From contig QCPT01000007.1 of the NCBI GenBank assembly GCA_003212415.1, positions 1-50,163 of the forward strand: 50,163 bases of DNA, read 5' to 3'. This document shows, piece by piece, positions 41,892 through 50,163 of this stretch. The DNA is from Pelagibacteraceae bacterium AG-439-F23. Lineage in GTDB: Bacteria; Pseudomonadota; Alphaproteobacteria; Pelagibacterales; Pelagibacteraceae. Within the stretch, counting starts at the first letter, position 1; the number at the start of each line of letters is the position of its first letter. Position numbers and translations under genes: made by a program. The notes under the pieces are model-generated. The model saw nothing but the letters and a program-made list of their open reading frames with translations. It ran no database searches and was not told the DNA's origin.

Positions 41892-42584
41892 TTAAGCTAA
41901 TTTAAGAACTTTTTTAAACAAATTAGTCATTTTTTTTTCATTTATTCTTCCAGTATTTACATTTCTTGGACTTGGATGATAGCAACCAACTAGAATTATA
42001 TCACCTGGTAATTTATAAATTTTGTCATGAGCAAAATTAATTTTTTCTGTAAAATTGTGCTTTGATTTATAAAAGTATTTACAAGCATCAAAAGCTATTT
42101 TACCTAAAGCAACTATAATTTTTAAGTTTTTAAGAGAAGAAATTTCTGAATTAAAAAAACCGAAACAATTATCTAATTCATTTTTTTCAGGTTTGTCTCC
42201 AGGAGGAACACATTTAAGAGCAGTTGTTATATAAGCTTTTTTAAGTTTCAAACCATCATTTATATGTTCTGATTTTGATTGATTTGAAATTTTTGCTTTG
42301 TGCAAACACTTGTATAAAAAATCAGATGATTTATCACCTGTAAAAACTCTACCAGTTCTTGTTCCACCATGTGCGGCTGGGGCCAAACCAACGAATAATA
42401 TTTTTCCATTTTGATCACCAAATCCGGTAATTGGTTTTCCCCAATATGTTTCTTCTATATATTGCTTTCTTTTTTCAGTAGAAATTTTTTTCCTAAATTT
42501 TACTAATCTTGAACATTTATTACATCCAACAATTTTCTTTTTTAAAATTTCAAAATTATTTTTATTGTTCGTTTTTATCTGCAT
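41892..42584 (-). CDS. Uracil-DNA glycosylase, family 5 (UdgB-like)
   Basis: The protein has 230 residues from the ATG at 42584; a TTG at 42596 would add four. Motif A reads GLAPAAHGGTRTGRVFTGD, the family-5 (UDGb) form, and motif B is HPSPRNVNTG. CNKCSRLV near the N-terminus and CVPPGDKP supply conserved cysteines that fit the iron-sulfur cluster of families 4 and 5. It removes uracil and other deaminated bases from DNA. It overlaps the small membrane gene upstream by 23 bases, so translation is coupled. Confidence 0.88.
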   Translation of the reverse strand: MQIKTNNKNNFEILKKKIVGCNKCSRLVKFRKKISTEKRKQYIEETYWGKPITGFGDQNGKILFVGLAPAAHGGTRTGRVFTGDKSSDFLYKCLHKAKISNQSKSEHINDGLKLKKAYITTALKCVPPGDKPEKNELDNCFGFFNSEISSLKNLKIIVALGKIAFDACKYFYKSKHNFTEKINFAHDKIYKLPGDIILVGCYHPSPRNVNTGRINEKKMTNLFKKVLKLA

Positions 42585-42732
42585 AAAAAAGTGCAATCAT
42601 TAATAAGGCAGTCCAACCTAAAGCTATAAGGCCTTTTGTAATACTAGTTTCAGCGCCCCAAATATCTAGAAATAAAGCACCTATAATTACACCTGTTATG
42701 TAAATAATAATTGCTATATTACTTTGTTTCAT
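42562..42732 (-). CDS. Small two-helix membrane protein between DUF1289 and uracil-DNA glycosylase genes
   Basis: A 56-residue frame starts with MKQSNIAIIIYITGVIIGALF, continues with a DIWGAE turn and a second hydrophobic stretch GLIALGWTALLMIALF, and ends ADKNEQ. Its ATG overlaps the end of the DUF1289 gene by 14 bases, and its end overlaps the glycosylase start by 23. This tight nesting on the same strand, plus a clean two-helix profile, supports a real gene. Family unknown. Confidence 0.68.
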   Translation of the reverse strand: MKQSNIAIIIYITGVIIGALFLDIWGAETSITKGLIALGWTALLMIALFYADKNEQ

Positions 42733-42976
42733 TAATCATTTTTTTTTTTAATAAAGAAATTCCATGTTTGGTTTTATGATCATAAGATTCTTTAAAACTT
42801 TCTAATTGCCAACCATCCATTCTTTTTTGAATTTCTTCAATGTTTGTTTTTTTCCATTCATCTGTGGTTTTTTCGTCTTTCCAAATTTTTTTCTCTTTAT
42901 TGTTTCTAGCGCATCCATAGCAATAACCAGTAACTGGATCAGTTTTACAGATACTTATACAAGGCGAAACAATCAT
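42719..42976 (-). CDS. DUF1289 family small cysteine protein
   Basis: The true start is the ATG at 42976, giving 85 residues; the frame upstream runs antisense through the tRNA-Leu gene and is not coding. The N-terminus IVSPCISICKTDPVTGYCYGCARN holds the four cysteines of DUF1289, a probable metal- or cluster-binding knuckle, followed by a helical charged tail with WKDEKTTDEW. Function unknown. It is first of a three-gene overlapping operon with the small membrane protein and the DNA glycosylase. Confidence 0.82.
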   Translation of the reverse strand: MIVSPCISICKTDPVTGYCYGCARNNKEKKIWKDEKTTDEWKKTNIEEIQKRMDGWQLESFKESYDHKTKHGISLLKKKMINETK

Positions 42977-43016
42977 TTTTTTTATATAATTATATCTTTT
43001 TACACTATTATTCAGA

Positions 43017-43045
43017 TTGGACAAATTGGAACAATAATATATAAA
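43017..43045 (+). promoter_or_regulatory. Promoter of tRNA-Leu / tig
   Basis: TTGGAC (43017-43022) and TATAAA (43040-43045) are spaced by 17 bp. The predicted start near 43052 lies seven bases before the mature tRNA. It would also serve tig. Confidence 0.45.
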
Positions 43046-43058
43046 GCAGCAATAATTT

Positions 43059-43143
43059 GGGCGAGTGGCGGAATTGGTAGACGCGTTGGTCTTAGGAACC
43101 AATAGTGCAAGCTGTGAAGGTTCGAGTCCTTTCTCGCCTACCA
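43059..43143 (+). tRNA. tRNA-Leu (anticodon UAG)
   Basis: The acceptor stem GGGCGAG pairs with CTCGCCT (first pair G-U), the discriminator is A and the CCA is encoded. The D arm has TGGCGGAATTGGTAGACGC, the class II leucine pattern. The anticodon loop CTTAGGA contains TAG and reads CUN codons. A variable arm and the TTCGAGT T-loop follow. It ends nine bases before the tig start codon. Confidence 0.95.
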
Positions 43144-43152
43144 TTATTAATT

Positions 43153-44619
43153 ATGAAAGTTACAGTTGAAAATAAAAAAGGTTTAGAAAAAGATATTAAA
43201 GTTTTTATAGATAAAAAAACTATTTCTGGCTATTTAGAAGCAAAGTACGAAGAAATAAGAAAAGATGTAGTTCTAAAAGGGTTTAGACCAGGAAAAGTTC
43301 CAACAGAAATTTTGAAAAGACAGTTTGGTAAAGCTGTATATGGTGAAGTTATTGATAAAGTTCTTAAAGACACAACTACAAAAGCACTTGAAGACAATAA
43401 AATTAAACCAGCAGGCCAACCTAAAATAGACCTTAAATCTTTTGGAGAAGGTAAAGATCTTGAATATATAATATCCGTTACAGAATTGCCAAAAGTAGAA
43501 GTAGCTTCTTTAAAAAACTTAAAAGTAGATGAATATGTGGTTAAAATTAATCCAAAAGAAACAGACAAAAGAATTGAACAAATAGCCAAAACACAAAATA
43601 ACTTCAAAGATGCTGATGAAAGTTATGCTTCAAAAAATGAAGATCTAGTTATTTTTGATTACAAAGCTTCAGTTAATGGAAAAGAATTTAAAGGGAATGA
43701 GGGAAAAGGAACTCAATTAGTTTTAGGAAAAGATTTATTTATTAAAGGTTTTGATAAACAATTAATAGGAGTAAAAAAGAATGAGAATAAAAAAGTTGAA
43801 GTAACATTACCAGATAATTTTCCTGAAAAAGAATTAGTAAATAAAAAAGCAATCTTTGAATGTAATGTTACAGCAGTTAAAAAACCTGAAGATGTAAAAA
43901 TAAATGATGATTTTGCAAAAACATTAGGTGCAAAAGATTTAAATAATTTAAAAGAATTAATTTCAAAACAAATTAATGATGAATTTAAAAATTCTTTAGA
44001 TATGATTTCAAAAAAACAGATTCTTGAACAAATAGAAAAACAAAAATTAGAAAATTTACCAAAAAATTTAATAGAACAAGAAATAAAAATTTTATCACAA
44101 GGTATGAAAGAAGACGAATTAAAGAAAAATAAAAACTCTCTAGAAAATCAAGCAATTAAGAGAATCAAAACTGGATTAATTTTGAATGCTTTTGGTGAAA
44201 AAAATAATATTAAAGTTTCTCAAGATGAAGTTAATTCAGAAATAGAAAAACAATTTAAAATGATGCCCGGACAAGAAAAAATGGTTAAAGAATATTATGA
44301 GCAAAATCCATCAGCAATTGATGGAATAAGAGGTTCTATTTATGAAGAAAAAATTATAGAACAAATTAAAAAAGATGCAAAAGTTAATAAAAAAGAAATT
44401 ACTAAAGAAGAGGCCGAAAAAATTTTAAAAGAAGAAAATGAAAAAAATTTAAAAGAACAAGAAAAATTGAACAAACATACGCATGATCATGATCATGATC
44501 ACAAAGAAGAAAAAAAATCTAAACCAAAAAAAACAACTAGTTCAAAAAAAATATCACCAAAAAAAGCCAAACCAGCAGTCAAGAAAAGCAAATCTACAAA
44601 AAAAGTTAGCAAAAAGTAA
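43153..44619 (+). CDS. tig: Trigger factor, with His/Asp-run and lysine-rich tail
   Basis: I take the ATG at 43153 ([14 protein letters not shown]); the longer frame runs into tRNA-Leu. The 488-residue protein has the ribosome-binding domain with GFRPGKVP near residue 45 (the L23-binding loop), the FKBP-like PPIase domain around residues 155-240, and the C-terminal chaperone arms. After the usual end it carries an extra tail of about 60 residues: an acidic/lysine coil, the run HTHDHDHDH, then a Lys/Ser/Pro stretch with repeated KK. It is the first gene of the tig-clpP-clpX-lon block and probably depends on tRNA-Leu transcription. Confidence 0.95.
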   Translation: MKVTVENKKGLEKDIKVFIDKKTISGYLEAKYEEIRKDVVLKGFRPGKVPTEILKRQFGKAVYGEVIDKVLKDTTTKALEDNKIKPAGQPKIDLKSFGEGKDLEYIISVTELPKVEVASLKNLKVDEYVVKINPKETDKRIEQIAKTQNNFKDADESYASKNEDLVIFDYKASVNGKEFKGNEGKGTQLVLGKDLFIKGFDKQLIGVKKNENKKVEVTLPDNFPEKELVNKKAIFECNVTAVKKPEDVKINDDFAKTLGAKDLNNLKELISKQINDEFKNSLDMISKKQILEQIEKQKLENLPKNLIEQEIKILSQGMKEDELKKNKNSLENQAIKRIKTGLILNAFGEKNNIKVSQDEVNSEIEKQFKMMPGQEKMVKEYYEQNPSAIDGIRGSIYEEKIIEQIKKDAKVNKKEITKEEAEKILKEENEKNLKEQEKLNKHTHDHDHDHKEEKKSKPKKTTSSKKISPKKAKPAVKKSKSTKKVSKK

Positions 44620-44651
44620 TCACAAGTTGTATAAGTAGACCGAATCAAATT

Positions 44652-45263
44652 ATGACAACAAAATTAAACGAACATATGAACAACTTAATCCCTATGGTTG
44701 TTGAGCAATCAAGCAGGGGAGAGAGAGCATATGATATTTATTCAAGATTATTAAAAGAAAGAATTGTATTTGTTGTTGGGCCTATAAATGATACGGTTGC
44801 ATCATTAGTTACAGCTCAGTTATTATTTTTAGAATCTGAAGATCCAAAAAAAGAAATTTCTTTATACATAAATAGTCCGGGGGGTCTAGTTACAGCTGGT
44901 CTTGGAATTTATGATACTATGCAATACATAAAACCCGAGGTTAATACTTTATGCATTGGGCAAGCGGCAAGTATGGGGTCATTTTTATTAGCTGCCGGGG
45001 CTAAAGGTAAAAGATTTTCTTTACCTAATTCTAGAATAATGGTTCATCAACCTTCCGCTGGTTTTCAAGGTCAAGCAACAGATATAGAAATACATGCTAA
45101 TGAAGTTTTATCTTTAAAGAAAAGATTAAATGAAATTTATTCCAAGCATACCGGAAAAACTGTTGATGATATTAAAGTTGCTTTAGAGAGAGACAACTTT
45201 ATGACTCCAGAAAATGCAAAAGCGTTCGGTTTAATAGATAAAGTTGTAGATAAGAGAGAATAA
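44652..45263 (+). CDS. clpP: ATP-dependent Clp protease proteolytic subunit
   Basis: The 203-residue cytosolic serine protease has the catalytic triad at Ser107 (GQAASMGS), His132 (MVHQP) and Asp181 (RDNFMTP). YINSPGG is the oxyanion-hole strand. It forms the tetradecamer that works with ClpX encoded next. It lies 32 bp after tig and 89 bp before clpX. Confidence 0.97.
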   Translation: MTTKLNEHMNNLIPMVVEQSSRGERAYDIYSRLLKERIVFVVGPINDTVASLVTAQLLFLESEDPKKEISLYINSPGGLVTAGLGIYDTMQYIKPEVNTLCIGQAASMGSFLLAAGAKGKRFSLPNSRIMVHQPSAGFQGQATDIEIHANEVLSLKKRLNEIYSKHTGKTVDDIKVALERDNFMTPENAKAFGLIDKVVDKRE

Positions 45264-45352
45264 ATCACAATATATAGTTTTTACACAACCTCTACTTGAT
45301 TAAAGTTGCTAACTTGTAATAAAGTATCCAAATTGATTCGAAATAAAAAATT

Positions 45353-46615
45353 ATGAGCAATAATAATAAAAATATTCTTTACTGTTCCTTTTGTGGCAAA
45401 AGTCAACACGAAGTAAGAAAACTTATAGCAGGACCAACAGTCTTTATATGTGATGAATGTGTTGAATTATGCATGGATATAATTAAAGAAGAAAGCAAAG
45501 ATACTTTTGTTAAACACCAAGATGGACTCCCTTCTCCGAAGGAAATTTGTACTGTGCTAGATGATTATGTAATAGGACAGAGTTATGCAAAAAAAGTTTT
45601 ATCTGTAGCTGTTCACAATCATTACAAAAGGTTAAATTATGAAAGCAAAACAAGTAAGAATGTTGAATTATCAAAATCAAATATTCTTCTAGTAGGACCT
45701 ACTGGTTGTGGAAAAACTTTGTTAGCCCAAACATTAGCAAGAATTTTAGATGTCCCATTTACAATGGCTGATGCAACAACACTAACTGAAGCAGGTTATG
45801 TTGGAGAAGATGTTGAAAACATTATTTTAAAATTACTTCAATCAGCAGATTACAATGTAGAAAAAGCCCAGAGAGGTATAGTTTATATTGATGAGGTAGA
45901 TAAAATCAGTAGAAAATCTGAAAACCCTTCTATTACAAGAGATGTATCGGGAGAAGGCGTGCAACAAGCTTTATTAAAAATTATGGAAGGAACTATTGCG
46001 AGTGTTCCACCACAGGGAGGAAGAAAACATCCTCAACAAGAATTTTTACAAGTTGATACTACTAATATTTTATTTATTTGCGGCGGAGCATTTGCCGGTT
46101 TAGATAAAATAATTTCACAAAGAGACAAGGGATCCTCAATTGGATTTGGAGCTGAAGTGAAGAGTATTGAAGATAAAAAAACTGGTGAATGGATGAAAAA
46201 TCTAGAACCTGAAGATTTGTTAAAATATGGATTGATACCAGAATTTATCGGAAGATTGCCTATTACTGCTACACTTGAAGATCTTGACGAAAAATCATTA
46301 GTAAAAATATTATTAGAGCCAAAAAATTCTTTAATCAAACAATACCAAGAGTTATTTAAACTGGAAGGTGCTAAGTTAACTTTTAAGGATAACGCGGTTA
46401 AAGAAATAGCAAATAAAGCAATTAATAAAAAAACTGGTGCTAGAGGATTAAGATCTATTCTTGAAAACATTTTACTGAAAACGATGTTTGATTTGCCAAG
46501 CCAAGATAATATTGATGAAATAATCATCGATTCCAGCGCCGCAAAAGGCATTTCCCAGCCTATAATCGTACATTCCAAGAACAAATCAAAATCAGAAAAA
46601 ACAACAGCGGCTTAA
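45353..46615 (+). CDS. clpX: ATP-dependent Clp protease ATP-binding subunit ClpX
   Basis: The 420-residue AAA+ unfoldase has an N-terminal zinc-binding domain with Cys11, Cys14, Cys33 and Cys36. The Walker A motif is GPTGCGKT (115-122), the pore-loop region [12 protein letters not shown], Walker [10 protein letters not shown], and the sensor/arginine region FIGRLPI. It selects and unfolds substrates for ClpP. The C-terminus ends in a Lys/Ser tail. Neighbours and length are standard. Confidence 0.97.
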   Translation: MSNNNKNILYCSFCGKSQHEVRKLIAGPTVFICDECVELCMDIIKEESKDTFVKHQDGLPSPKEICTVLDDYVIGQSYAKKVLSVAVHNHYKRLNYESKTSKNVELSKSNILLVGPTGCGKTLLAQTLARILDVPFTMADATTLTEAGYVGEDVENIILKLLQSADYNVEKAQRGIVYIDEVDKISRKSENPSITRDVSGEGVQQALLKIMEGTIASVPPQGGRKHPQQEFLQVDTTNILFICGGAFAGLDKIISQRDKGSSIGFGAEVKSIEDKKTGEWMKNLEPEDLLKYGLIPEFIGRLPITATLEDLDEKSLVKILLEPKNSLIKQYQELFKLEGAKLTFKDNAVKEIANKAINKKTGARGLRSILENILLKTMFDLPSQDNIDEIIIDSSAAKGISQPIIVHSKNKSKSEKTTAA

Positions 46616-46654
46616 AAAAGTTAATAAGGATTTATTTTCTATTGCAATATTGTT

Positions 46655-46660
46655 TATAAT
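46655..46660 (+). promoter_or_regulatory. -10 box of lon
   Basis: A perfect TATAAT lies 15 bases before the lon ATG, in the 60-bp gap after clpX. No clear -35 box is seen, so it may support only modest independent transcription or heat-shock control by another factor. Confidence 0.4.
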
Positions 46661-46675
46661 AACCATATTTGTTGA

Positions 46676-49063
46676 ATGGAAGTTAAAATTACACAGCCAC
46701 TACTACCCTTAAGGGATATAGTTGTATTTCCAAGTATGGTAATTCCATTATTTGTTGGAAGAGATAAATCAATTAATGCTCTAAACGAAGTTATGAAAAA
46801 TAACAAGAAGATAGTTCTTGTTACTCAGAAAAATTCTGAAGTAGATGATCCTAAAACAAATGATATTTTTTCTTATGGCTGTGAAAGTAATATTTTGCAA
46901 TTATTAAAATTACCTGATGGAACGGTTAAAGTTTTAGTTGAAGGAATAAAAAGAGTAAAAATAGTTGATTTTAAAGATGAAGAGAAATTTATTTCTTGTT
47001 CATTTGAATATCAAAAAGAGACTTTAACAAAAGATGAAGATCTTTTGCCTTTAGCTTTAACTGCAGTTAGAAGATTAGAGAAACTTACATCAATAAATAA
47101 AAAAATTTCTACAGACACAATTAATAATATCAAACAACTTAAAGACCCTTCTAAAATAGCTGATAACATTGCATCTCATCTAAACTGTACAATTTCTGAA
47201 AAGCAACAAATATTTGAAACTTTACAAATTAAAATAAGACTTAACAGTATTATTAAAATTATGGAAAATGAAACAAGTATAATAGGAGTAGAAAAAAGAA
47301 TTCGAGGAAGAGTAAAAACTCAAATGGAAAAAACCCAGAGAGAATATTATTTAAATGAACAACTTAAAGCTATTCAAAAAGAACTTGGTGAGATCGAGGA
47401 TGGAAAAGATGAAACAACTAATTTAAAAAAATCAATTCAAAAAGCAAAAATGCCAAAAGAAGTTGAAAAAAAATGCATGTCCGAGCTAAAAAAATTAAAA
47501 AATATGAGCCCCATGTCTGCTGAAGCAACTGTAGTTAGAAATTATCTTGACTGGATGATAGACATACCATGGTTTAAAAAAGACAAGGTTGATATAAATC
47601 TTAATAAAGCATTAAAAATTCTTGATGAAGATCATTATGGTTTAGAAAAAATTAAAGAAAGAATAATCGAATTTTTAGCCGTTCAGAAAAGAATGGAAAA
47701 AATTAAAGGACCAATATTATGTTTGATAGGACCTCCTGGTGTAGGAAAAACTTCTTTAGGTAAATCTATTGCAAAAGCTACTAATAGACAGTTTATTAGA
47801 ATGTCTCTTGGAGGAGTAAGAGATGAAGCTGAAGTAAGAGGTCACAGAAGAACGTATATAGGTTCATTACCTGGAAAAATTATTCAAATGATGAAAAAAG
47901 CAGGCACTAAAAATCCTCTTTTTTTACTTGATGAAATAGATAAAATTGGAAATGATTATAGAGGAGATCCTTCTTCAGCATTATTAGAAGCTTTAGACCC
48001 AGAACAAAATACAACTTTTAATGACCATTATTTAGAAGTTGATTACGATCTTTCAGATGTAATGTTTGTAACGACAGCAAACACACTTAATATTTTACCC
48101 CCTCTACTCGACAGAATGGAAGTTATTAGAATTCCTGGATACACAGAAGATGAAAAGATTAATATAGCAAATAAATACCTTCTACCAAAACAATTAAAAG
48201 ATAATGGTGTTAAAGATGGAGAAATGAATTTAAAAGAAGGAACAATAAAAGAGATTATAAGAAATTATACTAGAGAGTCTGGTGTTAGAAATTTAGAAAG
48301 AGAAATCTCCAAAGTTACTAGAAAAGTTGTTAAGAAAGTGGTTAACGAAGAAGAAAAAAATGTTGAGATTAATGATAAAAACATTTCTGATTTTTTGGGA
48401 GTTAAAAAATTTAAATTTGGTGAATTAGAAGCAGAAAATAGAATAGGAATAGTTATAGGCTTGGCTTGGACTGAATTTGGCGGAGAAATTTTAAAAATAG
48501 AGACTGTTAATATGCCAGGAAAAGGAAGAATGCAAATTACTGGAAAACTAGGAGATGTTATGCAAGAGTCAGTTAAAGCTGCAAAATCATTTGTGAGATC
48601 AAAAAGTTTAGAATATGGGATAATTCCTCCTATTTTTGAAAAGAAAGATTTTCACATACATGTACCCGAAGGAGCCACACCAAAGGATGGCCCATCAGCA
48701 GGAATAGCAATGGTTACTTCAATAGTTTCATCAATTACAAATATACCTGTTAATAGAGAAATCGCTATGACAGGTGAAGTAACAGTTACAGGTCAAGTTC
48801 TTCCTATAGGTGGGTTAAAAGAAAAATTATTAGCAGCACATAGAGCAGGTGTTAGAAAAGTTTTGATTCCTAAAGAAAATGAAAAAGACCTGGTTGATGT
48901 TCCAAAAAAAGTGAAAGAAGATATAAAAATTATTCCTGTTGAAAGCGCAGATGAAGTTTTGAGAATAGCCTTAATAAAAGAGCTTAAACCAACACAATGG
49001 ACAGAAGTAGAAAAATTATCAGAATCTAAAAAAAACGAAAAATCTCAAGCTAGCATTCAGTAA
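46676..49063 (+). CDS. lon: ATP-dependent protease Lon
   Basis: The 795-residue LonA protease has the N-terminal substrate domain starting LPLRDIVVFPSMVIPLFVGR, the AAA+ module with Walker A GPPGVGKT (352-359) and LGGVRDEAEVRGHRRTYIGS, and the serine-lysine protease domain with Ser674 in PKDGPSAG and Lys717 in GGLKEKL. It degrades misfolded and regulatory proteins in the cytosol. The ATG at 46676 has no Shine-Dalgarno site. Two tRNA genes follow. Confidence 0.97.
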   Translation: MEVKITQPLLPLRDIVVFPSMVIPLFVGRDKSINALNEVMKNNKKIVLVTQKNSEVDDPKTNDIFSYGCESNILQLLKLPDGTVKVLVEGIKRVKIVDFKDEEKFISCSFEYQKETLTKDEDLLPLALTAVRRLEKLTSINKKISTDTINNIKQLKDPSKIADNIASHLNCTISEKQQIFETLQIKIRLNSIIKIMENETSIIGVEKRIRGRVKTQMEKTQREYYLNEQLKAIQKELGEIEDGKDETTNLKKSIQKAKMPKEVEKKCMSELKKLKNMSPMSAEATVVRNYLDWMIDIPWFKKDKVDINLNKALKILDEDHYGLEKIKERIIEFLAVQKRMEKIKGPILCLIGPPGVGKTSLGKSIAKATNRQFIRMSLGGVRDEAEVRGHRRTYIGSLPGKIIQMMKKAGTKNPLFLLDEIDKIGNDYRGDPSSALLEALDPEQNTTFNDHYLEVDYDLSDVMFVTTANTLNILPPLLDRMEVIRIPGYTEDEKINIANKYLLPKQLKDNGVKDGEMNLKEGTIKEIIRNYTRESGVRNLEREISKVTRKVVKKVVNEEEKNVEINDKNISDFLGVKKFKFGELEAENRIGIVIGLAWTEFGGEILKIETVNMPGKGRMQITGKLGDVMQESVKAAKSFVRSKSLEYGIIPPIFEKKDFHIHVPEGATPKDGPSAGIAMVTSIVSSITNIPVNREIAMTGEVTVTGQVLPIGGLKEKLLAAHRAGVRKVLIPKENEKDLVDVPKKVKEDIKIIPVESADEVLRIALIKELKPTQWTEVEKLSESKKNEKSQASIQ

Positions 49064-49111
49064 TAAACAATTTACATTATTAATTTGTTGATGTATTAGT
49101 ACCAAGATTTT

Positions 49112-49187
49112 GGGCGGTTAGCTCAGTTGGTAGAGCATCTCGTTTACACCGAGGGGGTCAAAGGTTCGAGTCCTTTACTGCCCACCA
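49112..49187 (+). tRNA. tRNA-Val (anticodon UAC)
   Basis: The acceptor GGGCGGT pairs with ACTGCCC, the discriminator is A and the CCA is encoded. The D arm has TAGCTCAGTTGGTAGAGC. The anticodon loop TTTACAC contains TAC. The T arm has the GGTTCGAGTCC form. It is followed seven bases later by tRNA-Asp. Confidence 0.96.
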
Positions 49188-49194
49188 AAATTAA

Positions 49195-49271
49195 GGGGGT
49201 GTAGCTCAGTTGGTTAGAGCACGTGCCTGTCACGCACGGGGCCGAGGGTTCGAGTCCCTTCACTCCCGCCA
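49195..49271 (+). tRNA. tRNA-Asp (anticodon GUC)
   Basis: The acceptor GGGGGTG pairs with CACTCCC with one G-U pair, the discriminator is G and the CCA is encoded. The anticodon loop CTGTCAC contains GTC on a perfect CGTGC/GCACG stem. It is probably co-transcribed with tRNA-Val. Confidence 0.96.
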
Positions 49272-49322
49272 TTAATTAGAGCAAATAATACATAATATAT
49301 GTGACTTATCTGTCCTTTTAGA

Positions 49323-49331
49323 TGTTATAAT
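49323..49331 (+). promoter_or_regulatory. Extended -10 promoter of the nuo operon
   Basis: TGTTATAAT is an extended -10 element (TG, one base, TATAAT), with TGTGAC or GACTTA as a weak -35 region near 49300. The expected start near 49338 gives a leader of about 13 bases before nuoA. Confidence 0.5.
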
Positions 49332-49350
49332 AGGTGTTATATAGATTGTA

Positions 49351-49719
49351 ATGCTTGCGGATTTTTTAAAAGATTATTTGCCAATAATTCTATTTTTAAT
49401 AATAGCTCTTGGGTTAAGTATGGCTTTTGTCGCCATAAATTACTTAGCATCACCAAAAAAGCCAGATCCAGAAAAATTATCTGCTTATGAATGCGGTTTC
49501 GAACCCTTTAATGATTCAAGAATGGAGTTTGATGTGAGGTTTTATTTAGTTGCAATTTTATTTATTATTTTTGACTTAGAGATAGCTTTTTTATTTCCTT
49601 GGGCTGTTTCACTTGGAAAAATAGGTTTATTCGGCTTCATTTCTATGATGATTTTTTTATTTATATTAACAGTTGGATTTATTTATGAATGGAAAAAGGG
49701 TGCTTTAGATTGGGAATAA
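49351..49719 (+). CDS. nuoA: NADH-quinone oxidoreductase subunit A
   Basis: The 122-residue complex I membrane subunit has three transmembrane helices. [27 protein letters not shown] is the conserved loop with the cysteine between helices one and two, and [15 protein letters not shown] the second helix with conserved acidic residues. It is the first gene of the nuo operon; nuoB follows after one base. Confidence 0.96.
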   Translation: MLADFLKDYLPIILFLIIALGLSMAFVAINYLASPKKPDPEKLSAYECGFEPFNDSRMEFDVRFYLVAILFIIFDLEIAFLFPWAVSLGKIGLFGFISMMIFLFILTVGFIYEWKKGALDWE

Positions 49720-49720
49720 A

Positions 49721-50163
49721 ATGAATTTAAAAGATAAAAATGAAAAAATTCCAGAAGAATTTAAACAATTGGCTCAAGATTTTAGCGATAATGGTTTCAT
49801 AACAACTTCACTAGATAATCTTATAAATTGGTCAAGAACAGGATCATTGCACTGGATGACATTTGGCTTAGCATGTTGCGCTGTCGAGATGATGCACACA
49901 TCAATGCCAAGATACGATCTTGAAAGATTTGGTGCAGCACCACGAGCTTCACCAAGACAATCCGATGTAATGATAGTTGCTGGCACTTTAACAAATAAAA
50001 TGGCTCCTGCTTTAAGAAAAGTTTATGATCAAATGCCAGAACCAAGATATGTAATATCGATGGGAAGTTGCGCTAATGGCGGAGGTTATTATCATTATTC
50101 TTATTCTGTAGTCAGAGGCTGTGATAGAATTGTACCTGTAGATATATATGTTCCTGGATGTCC
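49721..50163 (+). CDS. nuoB: NADH-quinone oxidoreductase subunit B, 3' end outside window
   Basis: The frame is open from the ATG at 49721 to the window edge, about 147 codons, so the gene is cut and not broken. [11 protein letters not shown] supplies the first two ligands of the N2 4Fe-4S cluster, [21 protein letters not shown] the third, and VPGCP at the edge the fourth. [20 protein letters not shown] is the conserved quinone-site segment. It carries electrons to quinone in complex I at the inner membrane. Confidence 0.96.
   Translation, partial: MNLKDKNEKIPEEFKQLAQDFSDNGFITTSLDNLINWSRTGSLHWMTFGLACCAVEMMHTSMPRYDLERFGAAPRASPRQSDVMIVAGTLTNKMAPALRKVYDQMPEPRYVISMGSCANGGGYYHYSYSVVRGCDRIVPVDIYVPGC

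Noticed and set aside
42977..43144. N-terminal extension of the DUF1289 frame across the tRNA
   Set aside because: The stretch is antisense to tRNA-Leu and its promoter, and the DUF1289 domain begins right at the ATG at 42976.
43105..43152. Upstream start for trigger factor inside tRNA-Leu
   Set aside because: It would translate the tRNA 3' half; the family N-terminus begins at 43153.
44482..44502. CATGAT repeat as a non-coding microsatellite
   Set aside because: It is in frame within tig and encodes the His/Asp run, so it is reported there as a protein feature.
46033..46584. 183-residue open frame antisense to clpX
   Set aside because: It lies fully inside clpX on the other strand, has no family features, and arises from codon bias of the real gene.
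1..50163. Insertion sequences, prophage or integrative element
   Set aside because: No transposase, integrase, phage gene, terminal inverted repeat or tRNA-end duplication was seen; accessory content looks like ordinary operons.

Overview
This window is an AT-rich, very densely packed piece of an alphaproteobacterial chromosome. Intergenic gaps are mostly under 150 bp, many starts and stops overlap, and almost every gene starts without a visible Shine-Dalgarno site. Gene content is rich in TRAP, TTT (Tct) and ABC binding-protein transporters. A core block of tRNA-Leu, tig, clpP, clpX, lon, tRNA-Val, tRNA-Asp, nuoA, nuoB lies at the right end. Together these suggest a streamlined marine bacterium of the SAR11 (Pelagibacterales) type. 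That assignment is inference from composition, gene style and gene order; no marker gene was compared.

Layout, left part (1-19.8 kb): a truncated M23 peptidase, mtnA and an asparaginase; serC-serA with a DUF1015 gene and a TrpB-like enzyme; then an accessory catabolic stretch (7.6-18.7 kb). That stretch holds a PMH-like sulfatase, a TRAP importer split around a FAH-family hydrolase, a BphC-type ring-cleavage dioxygenase, an FAD aromatic hydroxylase, a BKACE enzyme and an aldolase-dehydrogenase fusion. I read it as uptake and meta-cleavage of a (possibly sulfated) phenolic compound, which is not proven. A SpeD-SpeE fusion follows.

Middle part (19.8-40.6 kb): an amino-acid ABC importer without its ATPase, a DUF6165 gene, a GT9 glycosyltransferase, an AbrB-type membrane protein and the tctCBA importer. 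Next comes a six-gene minus-strand operon with touching or overlapping genes: GMC oxidoreductase, YjbE/TerC, SDR, M23, DoeA-like M24, and an 871-residue exported beta-propeller protein ending in four cysteine-flanked repeats. A second TRAP operon follows, with an NCS1 permease and an SDR.

Right part (40.6-50.2 kb): DUF3047, ybgC, a family-5 uracil-DNA glycosylase, two small genes, then the proteostasis block and the start of the nuo operon, which is cut by the window edge.

The clearest structure not explained by the genes themselves concerns the solute-binding-protein genes. All four have a strong Shine-Dalgarno site, and all four are followed directly by a strong hairpin. Two of these hairpins are textbook intrinsic terminators, and one contains the GTG start of tctB inside its stem. 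This looks like a shared post-transcriptional way to make much more binding protein than membrane subunits. The second most unusual item is the repeat-bearing 871-residue protein, in which all 14 mature cysteines fall into close pairs.
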